A DNA stretch of 13,753 bases from JAKATY01 sp038876335 (lineage in GTDB: Archaea; Micrarchaeota; Micrarchaeia; Micrarchaeales; Micrarchaeaceae), in assembly GCA_038876335.1 (NCBI GenBank), contig JAVYYS010000013.1, forward strand, positions 1 through 13,753. The letters run 5' to 3'. Both the position numbers and the translations under genes were made by a program. The notes beneath the pieces were generated by a model, which did no database searches, was not told where the DNA came from, and worked only from the letters and a program-made list of their open reading frames with translations. Below, piece after piece: positions 1 to 7,017 of the stretch (position 1 is the stretch's first letter; every line of letters starts with the position of its first letter).

Positions 1-324
1 GTGCGCTGCTTTAGCACCGCGGCGCAGCTCGTTCTCATCCCATATATCGTCATGGATAAGGAAGTAGTCTTCTGTAATCTGCTGCGTTGCTGCAGGGAGC
101 ATAGCGTCCTCAATATTCCCGCCGTAAAGCAGGCTGCCCAAAAGCACGTACGAAGGCCTTCTATACTGCCCTTTCCTATCTATGTATACTCTTACTAACT
201 CGGCATACTCTTTGGGCTCGAGCGCGGGCAGGTTTTCTATTATCTTTTTGTATACCTCCTCCTTGTGCTGCGCCATAAAGTCCTTAAAGTTGTCTGGCAG
301 ATCATCATAATCTGTGTTTGGCAT
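1..324 (-). CDS. Polyprenyl diphosphate synthase, second paralogue (N-terminal part, cut by window edge)
   Basis: Reading the minus strand from the ATG at 324 gives 108 codons, open to the window edge. Residues 89-102 read LIHDDIWDENELRR, the first aspartate-rich motif (DDxxD, residues 92-96) and following Arg-Arg of trans-prenyltransferases, which condense isopentenyl diphosphate with an allylic diphosphate through bound magnesium. At residues 52-57 the usual Gly-Lys-Arg-x-Arg-Pro is Gly-Gln-Tyr-Arg-Arg-Pro, so the first Lys/Arg pair that grips isopentenyl diphosphate is changed. Tyr87-Phe88 sit five and four residues before the first Asp; bulky residues there usually shorten the product. 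The gene follows the longer synthase by 35 bp on the same strand, so the two are probably co-transcribed. Neither end product nor activity can be settled from half a protein; a non-catalytic partner subunit is an alternative. Confidence 0.85.
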   Translation of the reverse strand, partial: MPNTDYDDLPDNFKDFMAQHKEEVYKKIIENLPALEPKEYAELVRVYIDRKGQYRRPSYVLLGSLLYGGNIEDAMLPAATQQITEDYFLIHDDIWDENELRRGAKAAH

Positions 325-359
325 TGTAACACTCTTATTTTATTTCCGATAATCCCAAC

Positions 360-1442
360 CTAAACCTTCCTGCTGCTGAGCATATTCACAATCTTCTTTA
401 ACCTTTCCTTTGCCTGCGACTTTGGCAGAATCTCGTCAATTTCTTTCCACGACGATTTTATAAGATCTTCTGCCTTTTTACTTGCATACTCCATCGCGCC
501 ATATTTACGCATTATGCTTATTGCTTCGTTTACAAGCGCGATGTCAGAGGTATGCATGCTTATAATCTGTTTAATTCTTTGCTTGTCTTTTTCGTTTCCC
601 TCTTTCATTACATGAATCAGCATCAGGGTCACTTTGCCTTCAGATATATCATCTCCTACACCGCCTTTGTTTTCTGAGAGCTTGCTGGGGGTAAGATTGA
701 GTATGTCGTCAGTTATCTGGAACGCTACGCCTATGGTGGAACCGAAATTCCCAAGAGACTTGAGTGTGCGAGCATCTACCCCGCATAATATTCCCGCAAG
801 CTCTGCCGAGAACCCTATCAGGACACCGGTCTTTGAATACGCCATCTGCAAGTATTTGCTTTCATCTATCTGCTCTAAGTCTACTTTGCCCGAATGCCAT
901 GCGAGATCTGTGGCCTGCCCTATTGCGATTTTCAGCATATCCCTTTGGTAGACCTCGAGCGCCCTCATCTTTATCTTTGTAGAAAGTTTTTTACTATCAA
1001 GAAGCGCTATTATTGGAAAGTAGAACATGAAGTCCCCAAGATTTAGGGCGATATCTATGCCGTACCTTTTATGCACGACCTCAATGCCCCTTCTCATGGT
1101 GCTTCCATCTTCAATGTCATCGTGAATTAAGGTGCCGTTATGTATTACCTCAGGTATTATTGAGAACTCGAAATAATAGTTTGGGTCTTTTCCAAGCGCC
1201 TCGATAAGCTCTAGCATTATTATAGGCCTCCAGCGTTTGCCTCCCGCACTGAGAAGGTAGTTTGCCGGTTCGAGTATTGCTTTTTCTATTGCGGTAGCGT
1301 CGAACGAATATCCACTTCTTGCGATTAGGAAAGCGAGAAACCGGGGGTCCTTCACGTTGCTTAGGTAGTTCCCTATCGCTTTGTTGACCACCTCTGCCCT
1401 GTTTTTAAGGTACTCGTCTATGCTGTTTGTCATATAGCGCAC
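360..1442 (-). CDS. Polyprenyl diphosphate synthase (GGPP/long-chain type)
   Basis: This 360-residue protein has the family landmarks in order: GGKRWRP (67-73, isopentenyl diphosphate binding), LIHDDIEDGSTMRRG (first Asp-rich motif, DDIED at 108-112), GQATDL (175-180), and FQITDDILNL (second Asp-rich motif at 245-249). The last Asp of the second motif is Asn, as also occurs in eukaryotic GGPP synthases. A short basic/Gly segment (259-272, ending GDDISEGKVTL) follows. It should make the isoprenoid chains of archaeal ether lipids (C20, possibly longer). Small residues Gly103-Thr104 at the -5/-4 positions before the first motif leave room for a longer product; this is inference from known family rules. 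The start at 1442 or at Met4 (1433) fits a leaderless transcript, because a TATA-like element lies about 25 bp upstream. A dissimilar paralogue follows 35 bp downstream. Confidence 0.93.
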   Translation of the reverse strand: MRYMTNSIDEYLKNRAEVVNKAIGNYLSNVKDPRFLAFLIARSGYSFDATAIEKAILEPANYLLSAGGKRWRPIIMLELIEALGKDPNYYFEFSIIPEVIHNGTLIHDDIEDGSTMRRGIEVVHKRYGIDIALNLGDFMFYFPIIALLDSKKLSTKIKMRALEVYQRDMLKIAIGQATDLAWHSGKVDLEQIDESKYLQMAYSKTGVLIGFSAELAGILCGVDARTLKSLGNFGSTIGVAFQITDDILNLTPSKLSENKGGVGDDISEGKVTLMLIHVMKEGNEKDKQRIKQIISMHTSDIALVNEAISIMRKYGAMEYASKKAEDLIKSSWKEIDEILPKSQAKERLKKIVNMLSSRKV

Positions 1443-1460
1443 TTTTTAGCATGATGCAAT

Positions 1461-1471
1461 TTGATAAAAAT
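1461..1471 (-). promoter_or_regulatory. TATA-like box for the polyprenyl synthase genes
   Basis: On the minus strand this reads ATTTTTATCAA, centred about 24-26 bp before the ATG at 1442. That is the normal archaeal TATA-to-start distance, implying a leaderless mRNA. It is assigned by position and composition only. Confidence 0.4.
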
Positions 1472-1599
1472 GCTTGGCATCGCATTATGCCTTTTTCTAC
1501 ATATACCCATTTATATTTTATTGGGGGAGTTCGTCGTTGTGCGTGGGCGATTGGCTTTGCGTCTTTTTCCATACTACTACAAAATGTTTCACAAAAGAT

Positions 1600-1607
1600 A
1601 TTATAAG
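1600..1607 (+). promoter_or_regulatory. TATA-like box for the thioredoxin gene
   Basis: ATTATAAG lies in an AT-rich stretch. Transcription would begin near 1626-1632, giving a leader of about 75 nt before the ATG at 1705. This argues against using the upstream in-frame ATG at 1613, which would fall before the start site. The rest of the 262-bp divergent spacer (1443-1704) shows no convincing gene. Confidence 0.4.
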
Positions 1608-1704
1608 GTTTATGCTAAATAATGATTTGCCAGTGGGCAAGCAACGGTTCTTAGTCTGGCCGTTCGACGGCTTCAAAAGGCACGCCGAGAGGCGCGTGAT
1701 AATA

Positions 1705-2025
1705 ATGACGATAGAAGAGTTGACTGACAAGGAATTCGAAGAGAAAGTGCTGAAGGCGCAGAAGCCAGTTATAGTTGATGTATGGGCGCCGTGGTGCGGA
1801 CCATGCGTAATGTACTCCCCCATAATAGAGGAAGTATCGAAAGAGTATGACGGTAAAGCCCTTTTCTTCAAGACCAACGCGGATGAAAATGAGGAGATAG
1901 TCAGGAAGTTTAACATAATGAGCATACCCACCACATTGCTTATAGAGAATGGCAATCTTAAGGCCTTGAATGTGGGCGCAGTGCCGAAATCTTACCTTAA
2001 AAAGTGGATAGACAGCAACATTTGA
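1705..2025 (+). CDS. trx: Thioredoxin
   Basis: This is a 106-residue single-domain thioredoxin, the usual family length. The redox site WCGPC is at residues 30-34, preceded by the beta strand PVIVDVWAP. The cis-proline loop is SIPT (73-76), and VGAVPKSYLKKWI forms the final helix. It has no signal peptide, so it should reduce protein disulfides in the cytosol. The frame is open upstream to 1474, but the ATG at 1705 is preferred: it gives the standard thioredoxin N-terminus, a purine-rich GAGAGGCG lies at 1687-1694, and the likely TATA box at 1600-1607 places the earlier ATG at 1613 outside the transcript. It sits divergently from the polyprenyl synthases. No thioredoxin reductase is visible here, so its electron donor is unknown. 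Confidence 0.93.
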   Translation: MTIEELTDKEFEEKVLKAQKPVIVDVWAPWCGPCVMYSPIIEEVSKEYDGKALFFKTNADENEEIVRKFNIMSIPTTLLIENGNLKALNVGAVPKSYLKKWIDSNI

Positions 2026-2039
2026 CTTTTTGATTTCTT
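2021..2039 (+). terminator. T-rich terminator after thioredoxin
   Basis: The sequence around the stop codon runs into CTTTTTGATTTCTTCC, a pyrimidine-rich tract without a hairpin, as is typical of archaeal intrinsic termination. Assigned from composition and position. Confidence 0.35.
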
Positions 2040-2101
2040 CCGGTATCCATTTAGCCATTCCATGATTACCCAGACAGTTTGAAATCTCCGGCACACAGGC
2101 A

Positions 2102-2112
2102 GATATAATAAG
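2102..2112 (+). promoter_or_regulatory. TATA-like box for hisS
   Basis: GATATAATAAG lies 37-47 bp before the ATG at 2149, predicting a transcript start near 2130-2135 and a short leader. Confidence 0.4.
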
Positions 2113-2148
2113 TCTTAGGTTTAGAATTATTTTAGCTCAGAGTGCCTC

Positions 2149-3438
2149 ATGCTGGTGCAAAATATGCCAGAGATACCCTTTCCGCGCGGTGTCAAGGACC
2201 TTATGCCAAACGAAGCTCTTTTCAAAAATGAGCTGCTCAAGAAAATAGAAAGCATATATCAGAGGTTCGGGTTCCTGACTATAGATACCCCAGCTTTTGA
2301 GCATCTGAAGGTACTTACGGCAAAGGATGGAATAGGAGAGGGCGAAAAGCAGATATATGAGATTAAAGATGAAGAGCTCGCGCTAAGGTATGACCATACA
2401 GTCTCCCTTGCAAGATACTTTGCAATGCACCAATCACTACCAATGCCATTCAAAAGGTATTATATAGGCAAGATATGGAGGAAAGAAGAACCTCAGAAGA
2501 ACAGATATAGGGAAATAACGCAGGCTGATGTAGACATAATCGGAGGGGAGAAGGCCCAAACGGATGCGGAAGTGATATCGGCGGCCGCGACTGTTTTAGA
2601 CGAGATAGGAGTTGAATACAGCATACACCTCAACAGCAGAGAGATCATAAACGGCATACTTGCCGCATTTGGAATAGACGAGGAAAAACATATAGAGGTT
2701 ATAAGGGCGGTAGACAAATACGATAAAATAGGGATGGATGGGGTTGCCGCTGAGCTTACAAAAGCTGGAATCGAAAAAGCCGCAATAGAGCAGATAACTT
2801 CTTTTGCATCAATGCAGGGAAGCAACGAAGAGAAACTTGCCTATGCAAAAAATTTGATCAAAAATGCCGAAGCTGTAAAGGAGCTTGAGGAGACGCTTGA
2901 ACTGCTTAGCTTGTATAGGATAAATGGAGAAGCTGTTGTAGATTTCTCAATAATGAGGGGCTTTAACTACTATACAGGGCTTGTAGTAGAGTTCATTGGA
3001 AATGGGAGGGTTAAGGGCTCAATTTGCGGAGGAGGTAGGTATGACAACTTAATAGGCATATATGGAGGCAAAGACACCCCAGCAGTTGGAGTGAGCATTG
3101 GCGTGGATAGGATCATGGATGCGCTTGACTACGCCGCTTCCCCCCGCGTGACTTATGCTAAAGTGTTTGTAGCGTACATCAACGAAAGCAACAGAAAATA
3201 TGCGATAGAAATCGCGGAGAGATTGCGGGCTGGCTCTGTGAACACTGAACTAAACCTGGCTAAGCGCAATCTGGCAAACCAGCTTGCTTATGCAGATTCT
3301 CTAAAGCTGAAATACGCAGTGATCGTGGGCGATGCAGAGCAAAAGCTCGGAAAAATAAAACTCCGGAATATGCTGAGCGGAAGTGAAGAGCTGCTGAGCC
3401 TAGATGAAGCACTAAAAGTCCTGAAGAGCAACGAATAA
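2149..3438 (+). CDS. hisS: Histidyl-tRNA synthetase
   Basis: This class II synthetase charges tRNA-His. Motif 1 covers the N-terminal FPRGVKDLMP segment and the helix with strand ending at DTPAFEHL (about 11-55). Motif 2 is IWRKEEPQKNRYREI (109-123), with the ATP-binding Arg111 and the Glu-x-Pro-Gln signature. The histidine-specific loop is RGFNYYTG (270-277). Motif 3 is GGGRYDNL followed by GVSIGVDRI (294-301 and 314-322). An anticodon-binding alpha/beta domain occupies about 336-428. At 429 residues it is of normal length and looks intact. Two starts are possible: the ATG at 2149, or the ATG at 2164 (MPEIPFPRG), which has GGTG about 7 bp upstream; the longer form is reported. A conserved-looking small gene follows after 17 bp and is probably co-transcribed. 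Confidence 0.96.
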   Translation: MLVQNMPEIPFPRGVKDLMPNEALFKNELLKKIESIYQRFGFLTIDTPAFEHLKVLTAKDGIGEGEKQIYEIKDEELALRYDHTVSLARYFAMHQSLPMPFKRYYIGKIWRKEEPQKNRYREITQADVDIIGGEKAQTDAEVISAAATVLDEIGVEYSIHLNSREIINGILAAFGIDEEKHIEVIRAVDKYDKIGMDGVAAELTKAGIEKAAIEQITSFASMQGSNEEKLAYAKNLIKNAEAVKELEETLELLSLYRINGEAVVDFSIMRGFNYYTGLVVEFIGNGRVKGSICGGGRYDNLIGIYGGKDTPAVGVSIGVDRIMDALDYAASPRVTYAKVFVAYINESNRKYAIEIAERLRAGSVNTELNLAKRNLANQLAYADSLKLKYAVIVGDAEQKLGKIKLRNMLSGSEELLSLDEALKVLKSNE

Positions 3439-3455
3439 AGAGCAATGATGATTTT

Positions 3456-3980
3456 ATGGCTAAAACGGATTTGGAGAGAGTGACCGAAGAAAAGATACAG
3501 AAGGGCGGGGTGCTTTCAAAGCTATATTTTGATATGCAGGATAAGGATAAGGAGAAGCTGCAGCCGCTTATGGCAAACCTCATCAACGACCACCTGCTGA
3601 AAGAGAAAGGGGTAGTATACTGCTATGGCGCAATAGATGAACCCATACTTTTCAAGGACCTTTATACTACAAGCGCCGTAGTGACTGTGCTTACTGACAG
3701 TTTCCTGCCACTTGTAAATATAGCTTTCAACTACGCGCCTGCAGGAATCGAAGTCCTGAGGCCAGAGAAAGGCATACAACTGAAAGCGAACGAGATGCAA
3801 GCTATACTTATAGATATTTCTCAAATCTCAATAAATTATTCTAGGTACGTGCTTGAGAAGGTGCTTAAGAAGGAGGATATAGAATTTCTACAGCGTGAAT
3901 TGGAGAATAGGGAGAGAATAGGAAAGGCTCTTTTGGAAAAGAAAACAGAAGAAAGGCAGGGAAGTGAAACTGGCAAATGA
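3456..3980 (+). CDS. Uncharacterised 174-residue protein linked to hisS
   Basis: I do not recognise this family. The protein is soluble, with no signal peptide or membrane segment. It has a charged helical N-terminus (1-50) and a probable beta-alpha-beta core. The core is GVVYCYGAIDEP (52-63), then SAVVTVLTDSFLPLVNIAFN (73-92), then AGIEVLRP (96-103). Two long helices follow, from KANEMQAILIDISQ to the C-terminus; the last 40 residues are strongly charged and could form a coiled coil. The alternating hydrophobic strands and normal codon use indicate a real gene. It starts 17 bp after hisS and is probably expressed with it, but co-transcription alone does not tie it to tRNA-His. Its stop lies 9 bp from the stop of the convergent cysS. 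Confidence 0.8.
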   Translation: MAKTDLERVTEEKIQKGGVLSKLYFDMQDKDKEKLQPLMANLINDHLLKEKGVVYCYGAIDEPILFKDLYTTSAVVTVLTDSFLPLVNIAFNYAPAGIEVLRPEKGIQLKANEMQAILIDISQISINYSRYVLEKVLKKEDIEFLQRELENRERIGKALLEKKTEERQGSETGK

Positions 3981-3989
3981 GCTGGAGAA

Positions 3990-5429
3990 CTATGCTATTT
4001 TGTACCATACTGTCCCATACTCAGTGTCTTCCAGTTTTATACCCATGCTTTTTAACTTTTCGCGTATTGCGTCAGACTCAGTAAATTTCTTCTCAACGCG
4101 CAGTTCTTCGCGCTTTTTAATTAGCCCACGAATCTCATCGGAAAGGGGCGCTACCAGTTTCTCTTTTGAAAGAATACCAAAAACATCAGCGACCGACATA
4201 AACTTTGCAAAAATAGACTCTTTTGCTGCGTGCGATATAAACCTGTTTGAATCGGCAAAGCGTTTGAGGGTGCTTGCCGCTTTTGCAAGAATGGAAAGTG
4301 CAAGGGATGTGTTAAAATCATCATTCATTGCTCCAGTAAAATCTCTTTCAAGCTCCAAAAGCGCTTGCGTAAGTTCGGCTGGCTCTGGTTCATCGCCTTC
4401 AGACTCTGGCATGCTATAGAACGCGCCGAGCGATTGATAGAAGTAATTAAGCCTATTGCGGGAACTAGAGACCAGCTGTTCTGTATAGTTAAGTTCATTG
4501 CTGTAGTGCGTCGATATAGCTATGAGCCTGAGCAGCTCGGGCTCATGCGAACTCAGAAAATCCCTTATGGTTATAAAATTGTGGAGGCTTTTGCTCATCT
4601 TCTTCCCATCAACATTGAGGACTCCAGAGTGCATCCAATATCTTACGAATGGCTTCACGCCGAATGCGGCTTCCGCCTGTGCTATCTCATTAGTGTGGTG
4701 CGGAAAAATAAGTTCATTCGCTCCACCGTGAATATCATATTGCGGGCCGAAGATAGAGTAGGTCATTGCCGTATCTTCTATATGCCAACCAGGCCTGCCA
4801 TGCAGCCTTATCTCTTTGCCCCCTATCTTTACACTTATTTCCCATGAAGGCTCTTCTCCGGGCTGTGTTGCCTTCCAAAGTGCAAAATCGTATGGATGAA
4901 GCTTGCCTTCCTTTGGCTCAATTCTGTGTCTTGTCAGCTCCTCCAGTTTCATTCCTGAAAGCTTTGTATAATCTGCGAATTTATCAACATCATAGTATAC
5001 ATCCCCATCCAGATAATAGGCGTATCCCTTATCAGCGAGCAGCTGGATCTGTTGCCTTATTGCATCTATATAGTCATGAGAGCGTGGGTAATTGTCTACA
5101 TTCTTCTTTACGCCCAGCTGCTCCATGTCTTCAAAGAGCCTTTTTTCATAGAAGCGCGCAAGGGATATTGCATCAGTGCCTTTCTCTTTTGCCCGTTCTA
5201 CTATTTTATCGTCAACGTCGGTTATATTCTGGACGTAGTGCACATTGTATCCGATATGGCGCAGCCATCTGACAATCACGTCAAACTCTATATAGGTCTT
5301 TGCGTGACCTAGATGTGCATCATCGTACACGGTAGAGCCGCATACGAACATTTTTATCTTACCTGGCTCGATCGGCTTAAACTCCTCCTTCTGCTTCGTG
5401 AGGGTGTTATAGATCATTATCTTCTCCAT
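3990..5429 (-). CDS. cysS: Cysteinyl-tRNA synthetase
   Basis: This class I synthetase charges tRNA-Cys. At 479 residues it is full length. Cys30 in FVCGSTVYD is the first zinc ligand, HLGH (39-42) is the HIGH signature, His244 and Glu248 in PHHTNEIAQ are further zinc ligands, and KMSKS is at 277-281. The position that is Cys209 in E. coli (GWHIECSAM) is Asp219 here (GWHIEDTAM); from memory several archaeal enzymes share this, so it is probably a lineage variant of the cysteine-sensing zinc site rather than a defect. The C-terminal half carries the DALR helical domain and ends with a helical hairpin (RVEKKFTESDAIREKLKSMG) typical of the family. Start at 5429 or Met5 (5417) is possible. A weak TATA-like ATTTTAAA lies at 5528-5535, so a separate promoter from the upstream surface-protein gene is likely. 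Confidence 0.96.
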   Translation of the reverse strand: MEKIMIYNTLTKQKEEFKPIEPGKIKMFVCGSTVYDDAHLGHAKTYIEFDVIVRWLRHIGYNVHYVQNITDVDDKIVERAKEKGTDAISLARFYEKRLFEDMEQLGVKKNVDNYPRSHDYIDAIRQQIQLLADKGYAYYLDGDVYYDVDKFADYTKLSGMKLEELTRHRIEPKEGKLHPYDFALWKATQPGEEPSWEISVKIGGKEIRLHGRPGWHIEDTAMTYSIFGPQYDIHGGANELIFPHHTNEIAQAEAAFGVKPFVRYWMHSGVLNVDGKKMSKSLHNFITIRDFLSSHEPELLRLIAISTHYSNELNYTEQLVSSSRNRLNYFYQSLGAFYSMPESEGDEPEPAELTQALLELERDFTGAMNDDFNTSLALSILAKAASTLKRFADSNRFISHAAKESIFAKFMSVADVFGILSKEKLVAPLSDEIRGLIKKREELRVEKKFTESDAIREKLKSMGIKLEDTEYGTVWYKIA

Positions 5430-5541
5430 GGGCCCATTTCCTTTGTTTGCATCCGCACACGGCAGTCTATCGACTTCGCGGCGTAATGCGGGTTTTCAAA
5501 ATTCTACACGTGAATTTACGTAAAGTCATTTTAAACTTAAC

Positions 5542-6573
5542 TCATGCAAATGTAATATTTACCGGCTGGATGGCGTTTTGATAAGGCTTCAGCGAAAGCG
5601 AAAAGTCCCCAACTGCTATAAACCTGTCGGTCTCAAGCGTGTCGGCTACTACCCGTATTTCTACAACCTTGCCAGCTACAGTGGTAAGCGGTATTGTTGC
5701 ATTCCTAAAAGTAGATGCTGCATTTGCGCCTAGCGATGTGTTGAAAGTATTATAGTGGGCAATTATGGCGGGGGTACCATTGCTAATGATCTCGATGTAC
5801 AATCCGCTATTGGCCGGGCTTATTATCTTGAAGTTTAGGAAAGGATAACTGGAATAGAATTGTGAGGACGTTAAATTTCCGGGCGCTACAGTGGTTCCGC
5901 ATGTATAAGTAGTCGCGAAAAACGTTCCGTTGTAATTGCTCCAAGGCTGCCCAAGGTAGCACCTGGTTGAATTGGAATTTGCACGAGTAAGATTGAGGGG
6001 GGCTGTGCCGAACCCCTTACCAGTAGTAGTCCAGCCTGTGTAATAACCTGTGTGGAAGTTACCATTGTAAACAAATCCATATACCTGCGGTGGAGGTACT
6101 GTGGTGCTGTTTAGCTTGGCAATAGCGAATCCGCATGTACCATGGCCCGGGCCCGTATAAAGCGAAACTTTATACACCCCAGCCGGAGCAGAGAAATTCT
6201 GGTAGAAGGTTATACAGCTTTCTGAAGAGCTCTGGTTAACTATGATTGTGTTATTAGGTCCCTCTATAGTAACATGCTCATAGCCAGGGTTTCCTGCAGC
6301 GACCCATAAGCCAAGCATGCCGCCATTCCAATAGCACTTACCACTTACTGTAGCATTGTTGGTTGAATTGTACAAGCTGAAATTATTGCACGGGTAGTAG
6401 ACAAAAGAAGAATTAATCGTAGTCGTAGAGCGAATAGTTGATGAAAAAGTCGGCCCTATCGGCTTCACTGTGGAAGTGGTTGTAGTAAGCGAAGTCTTGA
6501 AGCCCGTGCTTATATACCAGATTATTACCACGATTATTACTATGACTATGTATGCAAAGATGCTTTTGCGCAT
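5542..6573 (-). CDS. Membrane-anchored, sequon-rich surface protein
   Basis: The 343-residue protein begins with MRKS and one hydrophobic helix (about 6-21) that looks like an uncleaved anchor, leaving the rest outside. A Thr/Ser stalk follows (28-54), then two probable beta-sandwich domains: about 60-155, and about 165-331 opening with YNGNFHTGYYTGW. That opening resembles the NGDFETG...W start of galactose-binding-like jelly-roll domains. I count about 16 N-x-S/T sequons and six cysteines (62, 80, 120, 147, 205, 225), compatible with N-glycosylation and up to three disulfides. No family is recognised with certainty. The start is supported by GGTG at 6581-6584, 7 nt before the ATG, and TATA-like boxes at 6602-6628. 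The neighbours suggest no pathway. A carbohydrate-binding or cell-envelope role is inference. Confidence 0.82.
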   Translation of the reverse strand: MRKSIFAYIVIVIIVVIIWYISTGFKTSLTTTTSTVKPIGPTFSSTIRSTTTINSSFVYYPCNNFSLYNSTNNATVSGKCYWNGGMLGLWVAAGNPGYEHVTIEGPNNTIIVNQSSSESCITFYQNFSAPAGVYKVSLYTGPGHGTCGFAIAKLNSTTVPPPQVYGFVYNGNFHTGYYTGWTTTGKGFGTAPLNLTRANSNSTRCYLGQPWSNYNGTFFATTYTCGTTVAPGNLTSSQFYSSYPFLNFKIISPANSGLYIEIISNGTPAIIAHYNTFNTSLGANAASTFRNATIPLTTVAGKVVEIRVVADTLETDRFIAVGDFSLSLKPYQNAIQPVNITFA

Positions 6574-6601
6574 TAAGATGCACCAAACGTGTAAGTGACA
6601 A

Positions 6602-6628
6602 TAGATTATAAGCGATATATTTTATATG
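6602..6628 (-). promoter_or_regulatory. TATA-like boxes for the surface protein gene
   Basis: Two overlapping AT-rich candidates read on the minus strand as CATATAAAATATATC and CTTATAATCT. The first would start transcription near 6596, leaving a short leader that includes the GGTG ribosome binding site at 6581-6584. Confidence 0.4.
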
Positions 6629-6980
6629 TTTTATTGCTTACTTTGAAGGCACGTCTCTAAAATACATAACATAGGTAGAGAAAAGTGCTGGTAGGGGGTT
6701 TATTGAATAGCGAGAGGTGCATTCCGCTAAAAAAGATATCCGCAGATAATGGGGGACAATCAGGTACTGCGTTTGGGATATAGAAAAAAGAGTTGCAGCT
6801 CATTGGGCAGGCTGCGAATGCATCTCTTTTTATTTTGTGCTGATTATCAACAGTATTACTATTGGAAAATATTCCTCCCAATCAGATACTTTAGACACAG
6901 TGAACTACTCAGCCAGTAAGGGCGGGGTGGTTAACTTGCTCGCCAAGACATTTGGGCTTAAATTAATATTATCTAAAATT
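6629..6980. other. Non-coding stretch, about 350 bp
   Basis: No convincing gene was found. The only open frames (58 codons from ATG 6749 on plus; 74 codons on minus, 6657-6881) lack ribosome binding sites and have protein-like composition on neither strand. The right edge (about 6958-6972) has an AT-rich TATA-like stretch suited to the nucleotidyltransferase gene. A G-rich patch lies at 6919-6932. I saw no tRNA, CRISPR or clear box C/D pattern. Confidence 0.5.
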
Positions 6981-6987
6981 TTGATGT

Positions 6988-6993
6988 GGTGAT
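6988..6993 (+). promoter_or_regulatory. Strong ribosome binding site that points to an ATT start
   Basis: GGTGAT is complementary to the 3' end of archaeal 16S rRNA (AUCACCUCC). It ends 3 nt before an in-frame ATT at 6997, the optimal distance for this part of the Shine-Dalgarno. It is 24 nt from the next candidate start, the TTG at 7018, which is too far to serve it. Confidence 0.5.
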
Positions 6994-7017
6994 AGTATTA
7001 GGGATACTAAGGCGGCA

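Noticed and set aside
1..198. Plus-strand open frame of 65 codons at the left edge
   Set aside because: It is antisense to the minus-strand polyprenyl synthase, whose DDIWD motif and normal protein composition identify the real coding strand.
1474..1704. 77-residue N-terminal extension of thioredoxin
   Set aside because: It would precede the likely TATA box and transcript start. The residues (many Phe/Cys/Tyr) do not resemble a signal peptide or domain, and the ATG at 1705 gives a normal thioredoxin.
6657..6881. Minus-strand 74-codon frame, and a plus-strand 58-codon frame from 6749, in the non-coding gap
   Set aside because: No ribosome binding site, no recognisable motif, and each is the mirror of the other; composition looks random.
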